This document shows, piece after piece, positions 15,632 through 24,041 of a DNA stretch of 29,979 nucleotides. The notes beneath the pieces were generated by a model. It saw only the letters and a list, made by a program, of their open reading frames with translations. It was not told the origin of the DNA and ran no database searches. The DNA comes from DATLZC01 sp037444005 (GTDB taxonomy: Bacteria; Chloroflexota; Dehalococcoidia; DSTF01; JACRBR01): contig JBBING010000022.1 in assembly GCA_037444005.1 (NCBI GenBank), forward strand, positions 1 through 29,979. The letters are read 5' to 3'. Every line of letters starts with the position of its first letter. The stretch's first letter is position 1. A program made the position numbers and the translations under genes.

Positions 15632-16666
15632 ATGGCGACGATCACGCCTTCCAGGCGGCAGCTCGCCTGGGTCTTCGACCTCAACAAGTGCATCGGCTGC
15701 CAGACGTGCTCGGTGGCCTGCAAAGTGCTGTGGACCCAGGACGAGGGCACCGAGCACATGTGGTGGATGACCGTGAACACCCAGCCGGGACGCGGCACCC
15801 CGCGCGATTGGGAGACGATGGGCGGCGGCTACGACGAGCAGGGCAAGCCCAAGCTCGGCAAGCTGCCCACGGAGGAGGAGTTCGGCGGCGGCTGGGACTT
15901 CAACTACGACGAGGTGCTCCGCGGCGGGAAGGGGCGCAACGTCCACCTCCAGAAGGTCGCGGGGAGCAAGACCTGGGGCCCCAACTGGGACGAAGACGAA
16001 GGCGGCGGCGAATTCCCCAACGCCTACTTCTTCTACCTGCCCCGGCTCTGCAACCACTGCTCGTCGCCGGTCTGCGTCGAGGTCTGCCCCAACGGCGCCA
16101 TGTTCAAGCGCGTCGAGGATGGCCTCGTCCTGCGCAACGAGGACCTCTGCAAAGGGGCCCAGCTCTGCGCGCGCGCCTGCCCGTACAAGAAGATCTACTT
16201 CAACCGGATGCGCAATGTGAGCCAGCACTGCATCGGCTGCTTCCCGCGCATCGAGCAGGGCGTCGCCCCCGCCTGCGTCCGGCAGTGCCCGGGCCGCGGC
16301 GCCTGGATCGGCTTCCTCGACGACGACACCAGCTCTGTCGCCAAGCTGGTCAAGAAGTGGAAGGTGGCCATCCCGCTCCACCCGGAGTTCGGCACGCACC
16401 CGAACGTCTACTACGTCCCGCCGCTGAGCCCGGCGCCGCTCAACGATGACCTCAGCATCAACGAGACGGGCCACCGCATCCCGCCCTCGTACCTCCAGTC
16501 GCTCTTCGGGCCGGCCGTGCACGGCGCGCTGGACACCCTCAAGAGCGAGCTCGACCGCAAGCGCCGCGGCGAGGGCTCGGAGCTGATGGACATCCTCATC
16601 ATGTACCGCTGGAAGGAAGCCCTCGGCGGGCTCGACCGCGACCCCGCCGACATCGTCTGGGATTGA
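15632..16666 (+). CDS. Four-cluster Fe-S beta subunit of the molybdoenzyme
   Basis: A 344-residue electron-transfer subunit of the NarH/DMSO-reductase type II group. Four Cys-rich motifs are visible: CIGCQTCSVAC (20-30), CNHCSSPVCVEVC (140-152), CKGAQLCARAC (173-183) and CIGC plus CVRQC (200-203, 215-219). In the third, the residue that would be a fourth Cys is Ala176; NarH also lacks Cys there, which fits one [3Fe-4S] cluster and three [4Fe-4S]. The ATG at 15632 is preceded by GGAG; a longer frame from 15554 would overlap the alpha gene. It has no membrane segment, and no gamma (heme) subunit or chaperone gene follows; the next element is a terminator-like hairpin. Its electron partner must be encoded elsewhere or be soluble. 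Confidence 0.92.
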   Translation: MATITPSRRQLAWVFDLNKCIGCQTCSVACKVLWTQDEGTEHMWWMTVNTQPGRGTPRDWETMGGGYDEQGKPKLGKLPTEEEFGGGWDFNYDEVLRGGKGRNVHLQKVAGSKTWGPNWDEDEGGGEFPNAYFFYLPRLCNHCSSPVCVEVCPNGAMFKRVEDGLVLRNEDLCKGAQLCARACPYKKIYFNRMRNVSQHCIGCFPRIEQGVAPACVRQCPGRGAWIGFLDDDTSSVAKLVKKWKVAIPLHPEFGTHPNVYYVPPLSPAPLNDDLSINETGHRIPPSYLQSLFGPAVHGALDTLKSELDRKRRGEGSELMDILIMYRWKEALGGLDRDPADIVWD

Positions 16667-16692
16667 CCGCGGCGCCGAACACGCGAACACAG

Positions 16693-16720
16693 AGGAGGCC
16701 GGGCGCATGCCCGGCCTCCT
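16693..16720. terminator. Perfect hairpin between convergent genes
   Basis: AGGAGGCCGGGC pairs with GCCCGGCCTCCT across a GCAT loop (12 bp), 26 bases after the beta subunit stop and 26 bases from the end of the convergent transglutaminase gene. It can serve both directions. The following bases are not a T-run. Confidence 0.65.
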
Positions 16721-16746
16721 GCGTCTTCACCGGATTCGCTCGCGGG

Positions 16747-19026
16747 CTAGAGGCGCATGACCACGCGGCGCAGCAGACGGAAGCGCACGGCGCGCCACGC
16801 GCCCTCGGCGGCGTCCTCTTCGCCCGGACCGAGCGTCCGGCCGCCGTACCGCGCCCGCTGGTACGCCCACGCGATGGTCTCGACGCCGTCGACGCCCTCC
16901 ACCCGCTCGCGCAGGATGCGCGCGTACTCGCGGGGTGTCAGGTGGGGCTCCGGCGGGACGCCCGCCCACGACGCGAGGCGGACCGTCTTCGCCCACGCGC
17001 GCGACGCCCGGTCGAGGCCGCCCAGACCGCGATTCCACGCCCACCCGCCGGCCAGCGCCAGCGCCGTCATCGCCGCGAGCGCGCCCATCGTCGCCAGCAG
17101 CGCGCCCGGCGGGCCATCACCCCCGGCAGGCGCCTCGACGTCGTCCGCAGATGGCTCCGAAGGAAACAGACCGAAGCCACCGCCCGCCGCCGGGATTTCG
17201 CCCAGGCCGAGCAGGTCGTCGTTCGGGCCGATCCCGTCGCCGGCCGCCTCCGATAACGCCCGCCGCACCGGCGGCTCCGACGGCGTCGGGTTGAACTCGA
17301 CCCATCCGTACCCGGGGAAGAAGACCTCGGTCCACGCGAAGGCGCGCTTCTCCGTGATGCGGAACGCGCCGTCAGCGTCGCGGTCCTGCGGCCCGATGGC
17401 ATACCCGACGGCGACCCGCGCGGGAATGCCCAGCGTCCGGAGCAGCACCGCCATGGCCGAGGCGTGGTAGTCGAAATAGCCTCGGCGCAACTCGAACAGG
17501 AAGTAGTCGACGGGGTCGCGGCCCGGGGGAGGCGCGTCGATGTCGTAGTCGACCGGGAGCGCGCGCAGGTACGCCTCGATGGCCGCCGCCCGGTCGTACG
17601 CGTTCGACTGGCCCGCGGCGATCTGCGCCGCGAGATCGCGCACGCGTCCGGGCAGCTCCGGAGGCAGCTCGAGGTAGCGCCGCGTCCACTGCGGGTAGCC
17701 GTCGCCCGCGGCCCGCAGCTCTTCGACCGTCGCGACGCTGACGCTACCCTGCACGCGGTACACCGTTCCCGCCGCCACACGTCCCTCGCCCTCGGGCGGG
17801 CGCAGCCCGAGCACGTCGCCGCCGTCTCCCCCCACTTGCGCGACGGCCTCGCGGTCGACGCTGACGGGCTGGCCCAGCGTCGGGATGGCCGACTGGCCTC
17901 GCTGGATGGTGACGGTGATGTCGCGGGGCTCGCGGCCCCGCTCCGCGCCGGTGACGATGGAGGCGCCCGCCTCCACCGCCCGTTCGTCGAGCTCCGGTAG
18001 CCTCCAGCCCTCGATGGTGTAGTCGGCGTAGGCGCGAGCCCGCAGGTACGGGGCCGCCGGCAGGAAGTCGATCCCGTCGAGGCGGGCCACGTCGATGGAC
18101 GGCAGCTCGATCTTCCCCTGGAACGGCAGGAGGTCGTCGAAGCGGTGCGCTGGCAGCGGCCGCTTGGCCTCGACGCCGAGAAACACACGGCTGTACGGAG
18201 CGAGCCGGTCGACGACAGGGCTGGTCGCGCGGTCCCAGAGCGAGGCGAGCGCGCGCGACTCGCCCGCGAGCGGCAGCGCCCAGGTCACGCCCAGCAGCGT
18301 GAGGGCGGCCCAGAAGGCTCCGCCCAGCGCCCGCAACTGCAGAAACTCCGGATACGCCACGCCGTCGCGCTCCCACTGCACCGCCCGGTCGCGCACCGCC
18401 GTGGCCGCGAGGAGAAGCAGCGCGACGAAGAGGTAGACGACGAACGCGAAACTGAACTGCCCGGGAAGGTAGCTCACGTTCACGAGGATGGCGACGCCGC
18501 CCGGCACGAGCGCCAGCCACACGTGACGCCACCGGAACAGCGCCCACGACGACAGATAGGCCCCGAGCCATGTGAGGGTGACAACCAGGATGACGAACGG
18601 GAGCTCGTCCGTGCTCGTGCCGCCGCGGAACACCGCGTGGAGCCACACGTCCATGCGCTCGTACAGGGCGCCCCAGCGGGCCTTCGGCGTCGCCCCCGGC
18701 ACGACGGCGAGCACGTGCGCGAAGCACACCGCCAGGCCCGCGAGCGCGCCCGGGACGTGGCAGGCCGCCTCGCTCCAGCGGAGGCGCGCCAGCGCGAACG
18801 CCACCGCCAGTCCCGCGAATCCCACCGACACCAGCGGGGGAAGGTCGTCCACCCAGTGGGCGCGGTCGACCGCGGCCGCGACGCTGAGGAAGGCGACCGC
18901 CAGCAGCCCGAGCAGGAGCCAGTCCTCCCACGGCGCGAGGAACAGCGGCCGCCGGACCTCCCGCTCCTCGTCCCGGTGTTCCACGCGGGGGGCGAACATC
19001 GCCTCCCAGCGCGCCTGCTGCATCAT
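16747..19026 (-). CDS. Membrane transglutaminase-like protein (TgpA/DUF3488 type) with lost catalytic residues
   Basis: A 759-residue membrane protein, with about seven N-terminal hydrophobic helices, a large extracytoplasmic transglutaminase-core region, one more helix near residue 640 and a C-terminal DUF4129-like tail. The family catalytic triad is Cys, His, Asp. Here the GYC position reads GYF (codon 17473-17475), the AHxW position reads AFAW (codon 17338-17340) and the third is N in EFNPTP. The fold motif AMAVLLRTLGIPARVAVGY is intact. The protein is therefore probably a non-catalytic scaffold or sensor. The ATG at 19024-19026 is chosen because it gives an ATGA overlap with the DUF58 gene and a GAGGGAG element seven bases upstream. 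MoxR and DUF58 genes precede it on the same strand, making a three-gene operon that may be coupled to envelope assembly. Confidence 0.88.
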   Translation of the reverse strand: MMQQARWEAMFAPRVEHRDEEREVRRPLFLAPWEDWLLLGLLAVAFLSVAAAVDRAHWVDDLPPLVSVGFAGLAVAFALARLRWSEAACHVPGALAGLAVCFAHVLAVVPGATPKARWGALYERMDVWLHAVFRGGTSTDELPFVILVVTLTWLGAYLSSWALFRWRHVWLALVPGGVAILVNVSYLPGQFSFAFVVYLFVALLLLAATAVRDRAVQWERDGVAYPEFLQLRALGGAFWAALTLLGVTWALPLAGESRALASLWDRATSPVVDRLAPYSRVFLGVEAKRPLPAHRFDDLLPFQGKIELPSIDVARLDGIDFLPAAPYLRARAYADYTIEGWRLPELDERAVEAGASIVTGAERGREPRDITVTIQRGQSAIPTLGQPVSVDREAVAQVGGDGGDVLGLRPPEGEGRVAAGTVYRVQGSVSVATVEELRAAGDGYPQWTRRYLELPPELPGRVRDLAAQIAAGQSNAYDRAAAIEAYLRALPVDYDIDAPPPGRDPVDYFLFELRRGYFDYHASAMAVLLRTLGIPARVAVGYAIGPQDRDADGAFRITEKRAFAWTEVFFPGYGWVEFNPTPSEPPVRRALSEAAGDGIGPNDDLLGLGEIPAAGGGFGLFPSEPSADDVEAPAGGDGPPGALLATMGALAAMTALALAGGWAWNRGLGGLDRASRAWAKTVRLASWAGVPPEPHLTPREYARILRERVEGVDGVETIAWAYQRARYGGRTLGPGEEDAAEGAWRAVRFRLLRRVVMRL

Positions 19027-20285
19027 CGCCATGCTCCCTCGAGGGCGGCCGTTTCCCGGGCGAGCGCCTCGCGCGGGTCGGCGTCGCGCCGCAGCGTGAA
19101 CGTCGGCACATCGCTGGCCGCGAGCGCGCCGTATGCGAGCAGCGAGGACCCATCGGCGCCGAAGGTCTCGGCCTCGATGAGGATGGCGGCCGTCCGCGCG
19201 CCCCGTTGCGCCACCTGATTCAGCGACGCCACCCAGGCGTCGTCCGTCGCCGGCGTGATCACGACCACGGTGGTGTGGCGGCCGAAGCGACGGGCTTCGT
19301 TCGCGAGCAGCTCCCCCAGCGGCACGTCGCCGGCCGCGCGCGCCAGGGCGAGGTCTTCCAGAATGCGGCCGTACTGCTGGGCGCCGCGGTCGGGCTCCTC
19401 CACGTGATACTCGCGCCCGTACGCGAGAAACCCCACCGAGCGGTTCGCCAGCAGGAAGTGCCGGACGACCGAGGCGGCGACGTGCACGGCGTATTCCTCG
19501 GTGCTGGCCTCGCCCTCGCCCGCGTGCACGGCGCGATGCAGGTCCAGCGCCACCCAGATGTCGCTCGCGGGGTCGAGCTCGAAGACCTTCACCATGAGCT
19601 GACCGGTCCGGGCCGTCGTCGGCCAGTGGATGCGGTTGAAGGCGTCGCCGGGCGCATAGGGCCGGACGCTCGCCGCGTTCGGCGTCAGCGTCTGCGTCGG
19701 ACGGCGGAAGCGCCCCTCACCGGGCAGATGCGCCAACGGCACCGCGAAGCCCGCGAGGTCGACCGCGCGCGGGAACACGAGGACCGGATGCCGCGCCCCG
19801 AAGCGCACCGTCGTCCGAAACAGCCCGAAGGGGTCGCCTGCCGTCACCTGCACGGGGCCGACGCTGTACACGCCCCGGCGCGACGCCGGTCCGCGGATCA
19901 GCCATGTCCGCCGGCCTCCGCGCGGGATGGAGATCACGCGGCGGACAGCGTAATCTGGGAGGTCGGACCGGTCTTCCACCTCGAGCCAGAGCTTCCCGAA
20001 CCAGCCCCGGTTCTCGACGGTAATCCGTCCTTCGACCGTCTGCCCCTCCTGCACGCGGTCGGCGAAGCGCTCGACGCGCACCGAGAGGCCGGCGGCATTC
20101 AGGCGCGCCCAGACCCATGCCACCGGCACGCCGATGGCGATGAGGTAGGCGAGACGGAAAAGCAGCCAGAAGCCGGTCGCGGCGCCACCGGCCACGGCGA
20201 CGACGAACAGGATCGCCACGGCGGTCTGCGACCGCCGCGTCACGAGAAGGGTTCGGAAGAGGCTGCGCAGCCGGGTCACGGCCAC
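19023..20285 (-). CDS. DUF58 / von Willebrand-like membrane protein
   Basis: A 420-residue DUF58 protein. Two hydrophobic segments near residues 23-60 are likely membrane anchors. The core contains the family signature PYAPGDAFNRIHWPTTARTG (about residues 209-228), then a vWA-like domain (DIWVALDLHR onwards). Such proteins sit between a MoxR ATPase and a transglutaminase-like protein in many bacteria, and the pairing suggests a MoxR-client relation, though the exact job is not settled. The GTG start at 20283-20285 has AAAGG a few bases upstream. It follows MoxR by 25 bases and overlaps the transglutaminase gene by 4 bases. Confidence 0.88.
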   Translation of the reverse strand: MAVTRLRSLFRTLLVTRRSQTAVAILFVVAVAGGAATGFWLLFRLAYLIAIGVPVAWVWARLNAAGLSVRVERFADRVQEGQTVEGRITVENRGWFGKLWLEVEDRSDLPDYAVRRVISIPRGGRRTWLIRGPASRRGVYSVGPVQVTAGDPFGLFRTTVRFGARHPVLVFPRAVDLAGFAVPLAHLPGEGRFRRPTQTLTPNAASVRPYAPGDAFNRIHWPTTARTGQLMVKVFELDPASDIWVALDLHRAVHAGEGEASTEEYAVHVAASVVRHFLLANRSVGFLAYGREYHVEEPDRGAQQYGRILEDLALARAAGDVPLGELLANEARRFGRHTTVVVITPATDDAWVASLNQVAQRGARTAAILIEAETFGADGSSLLAYGALAASDVPTFTLRRDADPREALARETAALEGAWR

Positions 20286-20310
20286 CGCCTTTCGGTCCGC
20301 GCGCGGAACC

Positions 20311-21267
20311 TCAGCTTCGGGGGCTCACCCGCACGCCCGGGACGGGCACGCGGGCGAGACAGGCGTCGATGACCTCCTCGGCGGTCACGTTCTTCACGCG
20401 CGCGGACGGGCTCACGATGATGCGATGTCCCAGCGCCGGATACGCCAGCGCCTTCACGTCGTCCGGCAGGACGAAGTCGCGCCCCTCGAGCAGCGCCAGC
20501 GCCTGCGCCGTGCGGTACAGCGCGAGCGAGCCGCGAGGCGACGCCCCGAGGTAAACATGCTCGTGGCGCCGCGTCTGGTCCACGACGCTCACGATGTACT
20601 GCTTGACCAGCGGGTCGACGTAGACGTCCTTCACGGCGCGCTGCAACCCCAGAATCTCGTGCGGCGAGCTGACCTGTTGGAGCCGCTCGAGCGGGTGGTC
20701 GTGCTGTTGCGCGTCCAGCACCTGAATCTCGTCCGTGAGCGACGGATAGCCCAGGTGGATGCGCAGCAGAAAGCGGTCGAGCTCGGCCTCCGGCAGAGGG
20801 AAGGTGCCCTCGTACTCGATGGGGTTCTGCGTCGCCAGGACCATGAACGGCTCGGGGAGCGCGTGGGTCACGCCGTCGACCGTCACCTGCCGCTCCTCCA
20901 TGGCCTCGAGGAGGGCGGACTGGGTCTTGGGCGTCGCGCGGTTGATTTCGTCGGCGAGCACGACCTGAGCGGCGATGGGGCCGGGCCGGAATTCGAAATC
21001 GCCGCGCTTCTGGTTGTAGATCGAGACGCCGACGACGTCGCTGGGCAAGAGGTCGGGAGTGAACTGAATCCGGCGGAAGGTGCAGCCGATCGACTTCGCG
21101 AGGCTGCGCGCCAGCATCGTCTTGCCGACGCCCGGGACGTCCTCAATGAGCGCGTGACCGCGGCCCATGAGGGCGATGAGGGCCAGCCGGACCTCCTGCC
21201 GCTTCCCGACGATGACGCGCTCGACGTTCTCGAGGATGCGCTCGGCGACGATTCGCGGATCTTCCAC
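20311..21267 (-). CDS. MoxR-family AAA+ ATPase
   Basis: A 318-residue MoxR ATPase, typical length. Walker A is GVGKTML inside EDVPGVGKTML (about 43-53), Walker B is VVLADEINRA (about 102-111), sensor 1 is VLATQNPIEYEGTFPLPEAELDRF, and the C-terminal lid contains YLGASPRGSLAL. MoxR proteins act as chaperone-like ATPases that prepare vWA-domain partners; the DUF58 protein just downstream is the natural partner. The ATG start lies 45 bases after an extended -10 TGATATAAT at 21312-21320. It is the first gene of the operon. Confidence 0.93.
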   Translation of the reverse strand: MEDPRIVAERILENVERVIVGKRQEVRLALIALMGRGHALIEDVPGVGKTMLARSLAKSIGCTFRRIQFTPDLLPSDVVGVSIYNQKRGDFEFRPGPIAAQVVLADEINRATPKTQSALLEAMEERQVTVDGVTHALPEPFMVLATQNPIEYEGTFPLPEAELDRFLLRIHLGYPSLTDEIQVLDAQQHDHPLERLQQVSSPHEILGLQRAVKDVYVDPLVKQYIVSVVDQTRRHEHVYLGASPRGSLALYRTAQALALLEGRDFVLPDDVKALAYPALGHRIIVSPSARVKNVTAEEVIDACLARVPVPGVRVSPRS

Positions 21268-21311
21268 CGGAACCTCCCCGCCCTCTCCCCCGAAGCCGAG
21301 GGTGTGACGCG

Positions 21312-21320
21312 ATTATATCA
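21312..21320 (-). promoter_or_regulatory. Extended -10 promoter of the MoxR operon
   Basis: TGA-TATAAT, a perfect -10 hexamer on the minus strand with the TGn extension, and no recognisable -35. Start of transcription would be near 21305, giving a leader of about 38 bases. Confidence 0.65.
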
Positions 21321-21385
21321 AGTCGGGGCGCCCGAGCCGGCCGCCGGCCACCCACGGCTGCCGCGGGAGCCAGCGCCCTTCAGGG

Positions 21386-21391
21386 TACAAT
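21386..21391 (+). promoter_or_regulatory. -10-like element just before the second M23 gene
   Basis: TACAAT at 21386-21391 would place the transcript start near 21398, two bases before the ATG, so the mRNA may be nearly leaderless. No -35 is present. Confidence 0.4.
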
Positions 21392-21399
21392 ACGGCCGC

Positions 21400-22407
21400 A
21401 TGCCGCCCCGTGGACGCGTCCCCCGCAGCGTCGGTCTCGTCGCCGCCCTCATCTTGAGCGCGGCGGGGCCCGGCTGCGGCTTTGCGCTGGGCGCAGACCC
21501 AACGCCGACGCCGACGCCGACGCACACGCCCACGCCCACCGAGACGCCGACCCCGACGGCGACACCCACGCCGACGCACACTCCCACTCCGACGGCGACA
21601 CCCACACCGACCGCGACGCCCATTCCCGAGCCCGCCTTTATCACCATCGCGCAGGGCGGGTCGGTCGTCGTGCGTGCGTCGCTGCAGGCGACCTCGGCAT
21701 CGGCCACGTTCGCAGGCCGCGTCTACCCCATGGCCGAATTCGCGCCCGGCGCCTGGTGGACCATCATCGGCGCGGGCGCGGAGCTTGCGCCCGGGTCGTA
21801 CCCGCTGACCATCGACGCCGTCGCCCCCGACGGCTCGCCGTTCACCGTCACCTACACCGTGGCCGTCGTGGACACGGCCTATCCGGTCGAGGAGATCTTC
21901 CTTCCGCCGGGCCAGGAGCAACTGCTCGACTCCGCGGTGGTGCAGGCGGAGCTGAACCTGCGGGCGAGCATCTTCGCCACGTTCACGCCCGAGCGCCGGT
22001 GGAGCGGGCCGTTCCGCCTCCCCATGTCCTCGCCGATCACGAGCCCGTACGGCATCGGCCGGAGCTACAACGGCGGGCCGGTGACGGACTACCACCACGG
22101 AACCGACTTCCTGGCGCAGGAGGGCGACCCCGTCTACGCCTCGGCGGACGGCGTCGTCGCGTTCGCCGGGCCGCTCACCGTGCGCGGCAACAGCGTCATC
22201 ATCGACCACGGGATGGGCGTGTTCAGCGCGTATCACCACCTGTCGCAGATCGACGTGACGCAGGGGCATGCGGTCGTAGCTGGCCAGCAGGTGGGACGTG
22301 CGGGGTCGACGGGCCTGGCCACGGGCCCGCACCTGCACTGGGAGATCGCGGTCCGCGGGGTGAACGTCGATCCAGTGCTCTGGACGTACCAAGCCTACGA
22401 GCCCTGA
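21400..22407 (+). CDS. Exported M23 metallopeptidase with Pro-Thr linker
   Basis: A 335-residue secreted M23 peptidase. The N-terminal signal (residues about 9-27) ends at C26, so it may be a lipoprotein, although the lipobox PGC is poor. A Pro-Thr-rich tract (about residues 33-78) follows, then a beta-rich N-terminal domain (about 80-160). The catalytic domain shows H232 and D236 (HHGTD), H280 region (SAYHHLS) and H311/H313 (PHLHW). It is therefore likely an active zinc hydrolase acting on cell-wall or envelope peptides. The ATG at 21400 is preceded by no ribosome binding site, and a -10-like TACAAT at 21386-21391 would make the mRNA nearly leaderless. The 3' end overlaps rsmE (opposite strand) by 13 bases. 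Confidence 0.88.
   Translation: MPPRGRVPRSVGLVAALILSAAGPGCGFALGADPTPTPTPTHTPTPTETPTPTATPTPTHTPTPTATPTPTATPIPEPAFITIAQGGSVVVRASLQATSASATFAGRVYPMAEFAPGAWWTIIGAGAELAPGSYPLTIDAVAPDGSPFTVTYTVAVVDTAYPVEEIFLPPGQEQLLDSAVVQAELNLRASIFATFTPERRWSGPFRLPMSSPITSPYGIGRSYNGGPVTDYHHGTDFLAQEGDPVYASADGVVAFAGPLTVRGNSVIIDHGMGVFSAYHHLSQIDVTQGHAVVAGQQVGRAGSTGLATGPHLHWEIAVRGVNVDPVLWTYQAYEP
21500..21628 (+). repeat. Low-complexity Pro-Thr coding repeat
   Basis: This stretch repeats units such as ACGCCGACG and CACACCCAC and encodes the Pro-Thr linker of the M23 peptidase. Short tandem repeats like this can expand or contract by slippage, changing linker length in steps of whole codons if the unit is a multiple of three. 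Confidence 0.75.
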
Positions 22408-23144
22408 GGCGCCCCCGGGGGCTCGAGCCCGCCCAGGGCCGCGAGCGCCAGCGCCGCCGCCACGACGCCCGCCGTTTCCGAGCGGAGGATGCGCGGCCCG
22501 AGAGACACGGGCCGCGCCCCGCGCGACGTCGCGCGCTCGATCTCGTCCTGGGTGAAGCCGCCCTCAGGGCCAATGAGGATCGTCAGCGCGCCTGGCCGCC
22601 CCATCGCTCGGAGGGCGGCCGCGATGCCTGTCTCGCGCTCGCCTTCGTAGGGGACGATGGCGGGCCCGTCGAGCGATTCGAGGACGTCGTCCAGCGATGC
22701 CGGCGGCGTCACCTCCGGGACCGCCGAGCGCCCGCACTGCTCGGCGGCTTCGACGACGATGCGCCGCCAGCGCTCCAGCTTCGCCCCTTCGCCCGGCCGC
22801 ACGACGTTGCGGCGCGCCACCACCGGCACGAACCGGGCGACACCGATCTCCGTGCCCTTCTCCAGCGCCCACTCGAAGCGCTCGCCCTTCACGACGGACT
22901 GACAGAGCGTGATACGCACCGGCGGTTCCGGGAGGCCCGGCTGCACTGACACCGCGACCGCCTCCACGCGCGAGGCCGCGACCCGCGTGAGCTCGGCGAT
23001 CGCCTCGATCCCGGAGCCGTCGAACAGCGCGAGGCGCTCGCCCGGCCCGAGCCGCAGGACGCGCGCCACCCGGCGCGCGGCGTCGCCCTCGAGGACCACG
23101 ACGCGGCCCGGCGCGAGCGGCCCGGCGACATACAGGCGGCGCAT
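22395..23144 (-). CDS. rsmE: 16S rRNA (uracil-1498-N3) methyltransferase
   Basis: A 249-residue RsmE-type SPOUT methyltransferase that methylates a uridine in the decoding region of 16S rRNA using S-adenosylmethionine. An N-terminal PUA-like region is followed by family motifs ALEKGTEIG (93-101), EAAEQCGRS (132-140), LIGPEGGF (190-197) and the trefoil-knot motif LGPRILRSETA (215-225). The ATG at 23142-23144 overlaps the prmA stop (ATGA), so the longer frame upstream is inside prmA and not used. It ends within the 3' end of the convergent M23 gene. Confidence 0.93.
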   Translation of the reverse strand: MRRLYVAGPLAPGRVVVLEGDAARRVARVLRLGPGERLALFDGSGIEAIAELTRVAASRVEAVAVSVQPGLPEPPVRITLCQSVVKGERFEWALEKGTEIGVARFVPVVARRNVVRPGEGAKLERWRRIVVEAAEQCGRSAVPEVTPPASLDDVLESLDGPAIVPYEGERETGIAAALRAMGRPGALTILIGPEGGFTQDEIERATSRGARPVSLGPRILRSETAGVVAAALALAALGGLEPPGAPQGS

Positions 23145-24040
23145 CACGTCCGGCGCCGCACGAGGGTGCGCCAGTCGCCGTCGGCCACCCGCTCGACGGG
23201 CTCGAGGCCGCCGAACGCCCTCGCGACGTCGTCTTCCCGTTCGGCGACGATGCCGGACAGCACGAGCAGCCCGCCGCGACGGACCGCGTCGCGCAGGGCA
23301 GGCGCGAGTTCGACGAGCGTCCCGGCGATGATGTTCGCGACCACGACGTCGAAGCCGCCGCTCGCCGATTGTGCGAACGGCCACCGCTCGCCGACGGACC
23401 CGAGCGCGACCGTGATCACCCGCCCGAGGCCGTTGGCGTCGACGTTCCGCCGGGCGACCTCGACGCAGGCGGGGTCGATGTCGAGCGCGACGACGCGCCG
23501 CGCCCCCAGCCGCGCCGCCGCAATCGCGAGAATGCCCGAACCCGTTCCGACGTCGAGGACCACGTCTCCGGGGCGGACGTAGCGGTCCAGCGCGAGCAGA
23601 CAGCTCCGGGTGGTAGGGTGGTCGCCTGTCCCGAAGGCCATCCCCGGGTCGAGCCGAACGAGGACGTCGCCATCCCGGAGCTCCGCGTCGAGCCACGAGG
23701 GGCAGACGACCACGCGGCCGTAGCGCTGGACCTGGAAGTGCGCCTTCCACGCCTCCGCCCAGTCCTCCTCGCGCACGAAGCGTGTCCACACCTCGCCCTC
23801 GACGCCGGCTTCGTCCAGCATCGACCGCACGATGGGCGTGAGGGCATCGTCGCGGAGGGCGCGCACGTACGCCTTCACCAGGCTGGGAGCGTCCGGCCGG
23901 CGCCGGTACACGCCCTCGTGGTCCAGGGGCTCGATCGGCTCCTCGATGCTGACGCCGGAGGGGTCGAGCTCGCGGAGGACGTCGGCCGCGCGCTCCACGA
24001 ACGCGGGGGCGACGGCGACCGTCACCTCGACGTAGTCCAT
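23144..24040 (-). CDS. prmA: Ribosomal protein L11 methyltransferase
   Basis: A 298-residue PrmA, which trimethylates ribosomal protein L11 using S-adenosylmethionine. Diagnostic segments: DPGMAFGTGDHPTT (about residues 131-144), the SAM loop VLDVGTGSGILAIAA and NII in VVVANIIAGTL. The ATG start lies one base after the dnaJ stop, and the end overlaps rsmE by one base in the ATGA arrangement, so dnaJ-prmA-rsmE is one unit. Confidence 0.94.
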   Translation of the reverse strand: MDYVEVTVAVAPAFVERAADVLRELDPSGVSIEEPIEPLDHEGVYRRRPDAPSLVKAYVRALRDDALTPIVRSMLDEAGVEGEVWTRFVREEDWAEAWKAHFQVQRYGRVVVCPSWLDAELRDGDVLVRLDPGMAFGTGDHPTTRSCLLALDRYVRPGDVVLDVGTGSGILAIAAARLGARRVVALDIDPACVEVARRNVDANGLGRVITVALGSVGERWPFAQSASGGFDVVVANIIAGTLVELAPALRDAVRRGGLLVLSGIVAEREDDVARAFGGLEPVERVADGDWRTLVRRRT

Positions 24041-24041
24041 G

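Noticed and set aside
12616..15798. 1060-codon minus-strand open frame opposite the molybdoenzyme alpha subunit
   Set aside because: It is the antisense frame of a real gene with clear Fe-S and pterin motifs; its translation is rich in Val, Leu, Ala, Asp and His with no domain.
20425..21399. N-terminal extension of the second M23 peptidase frame
   Set aside because: The upstream part lies antisense to MoxR; a signal peptide begins at the ATG at 21400.
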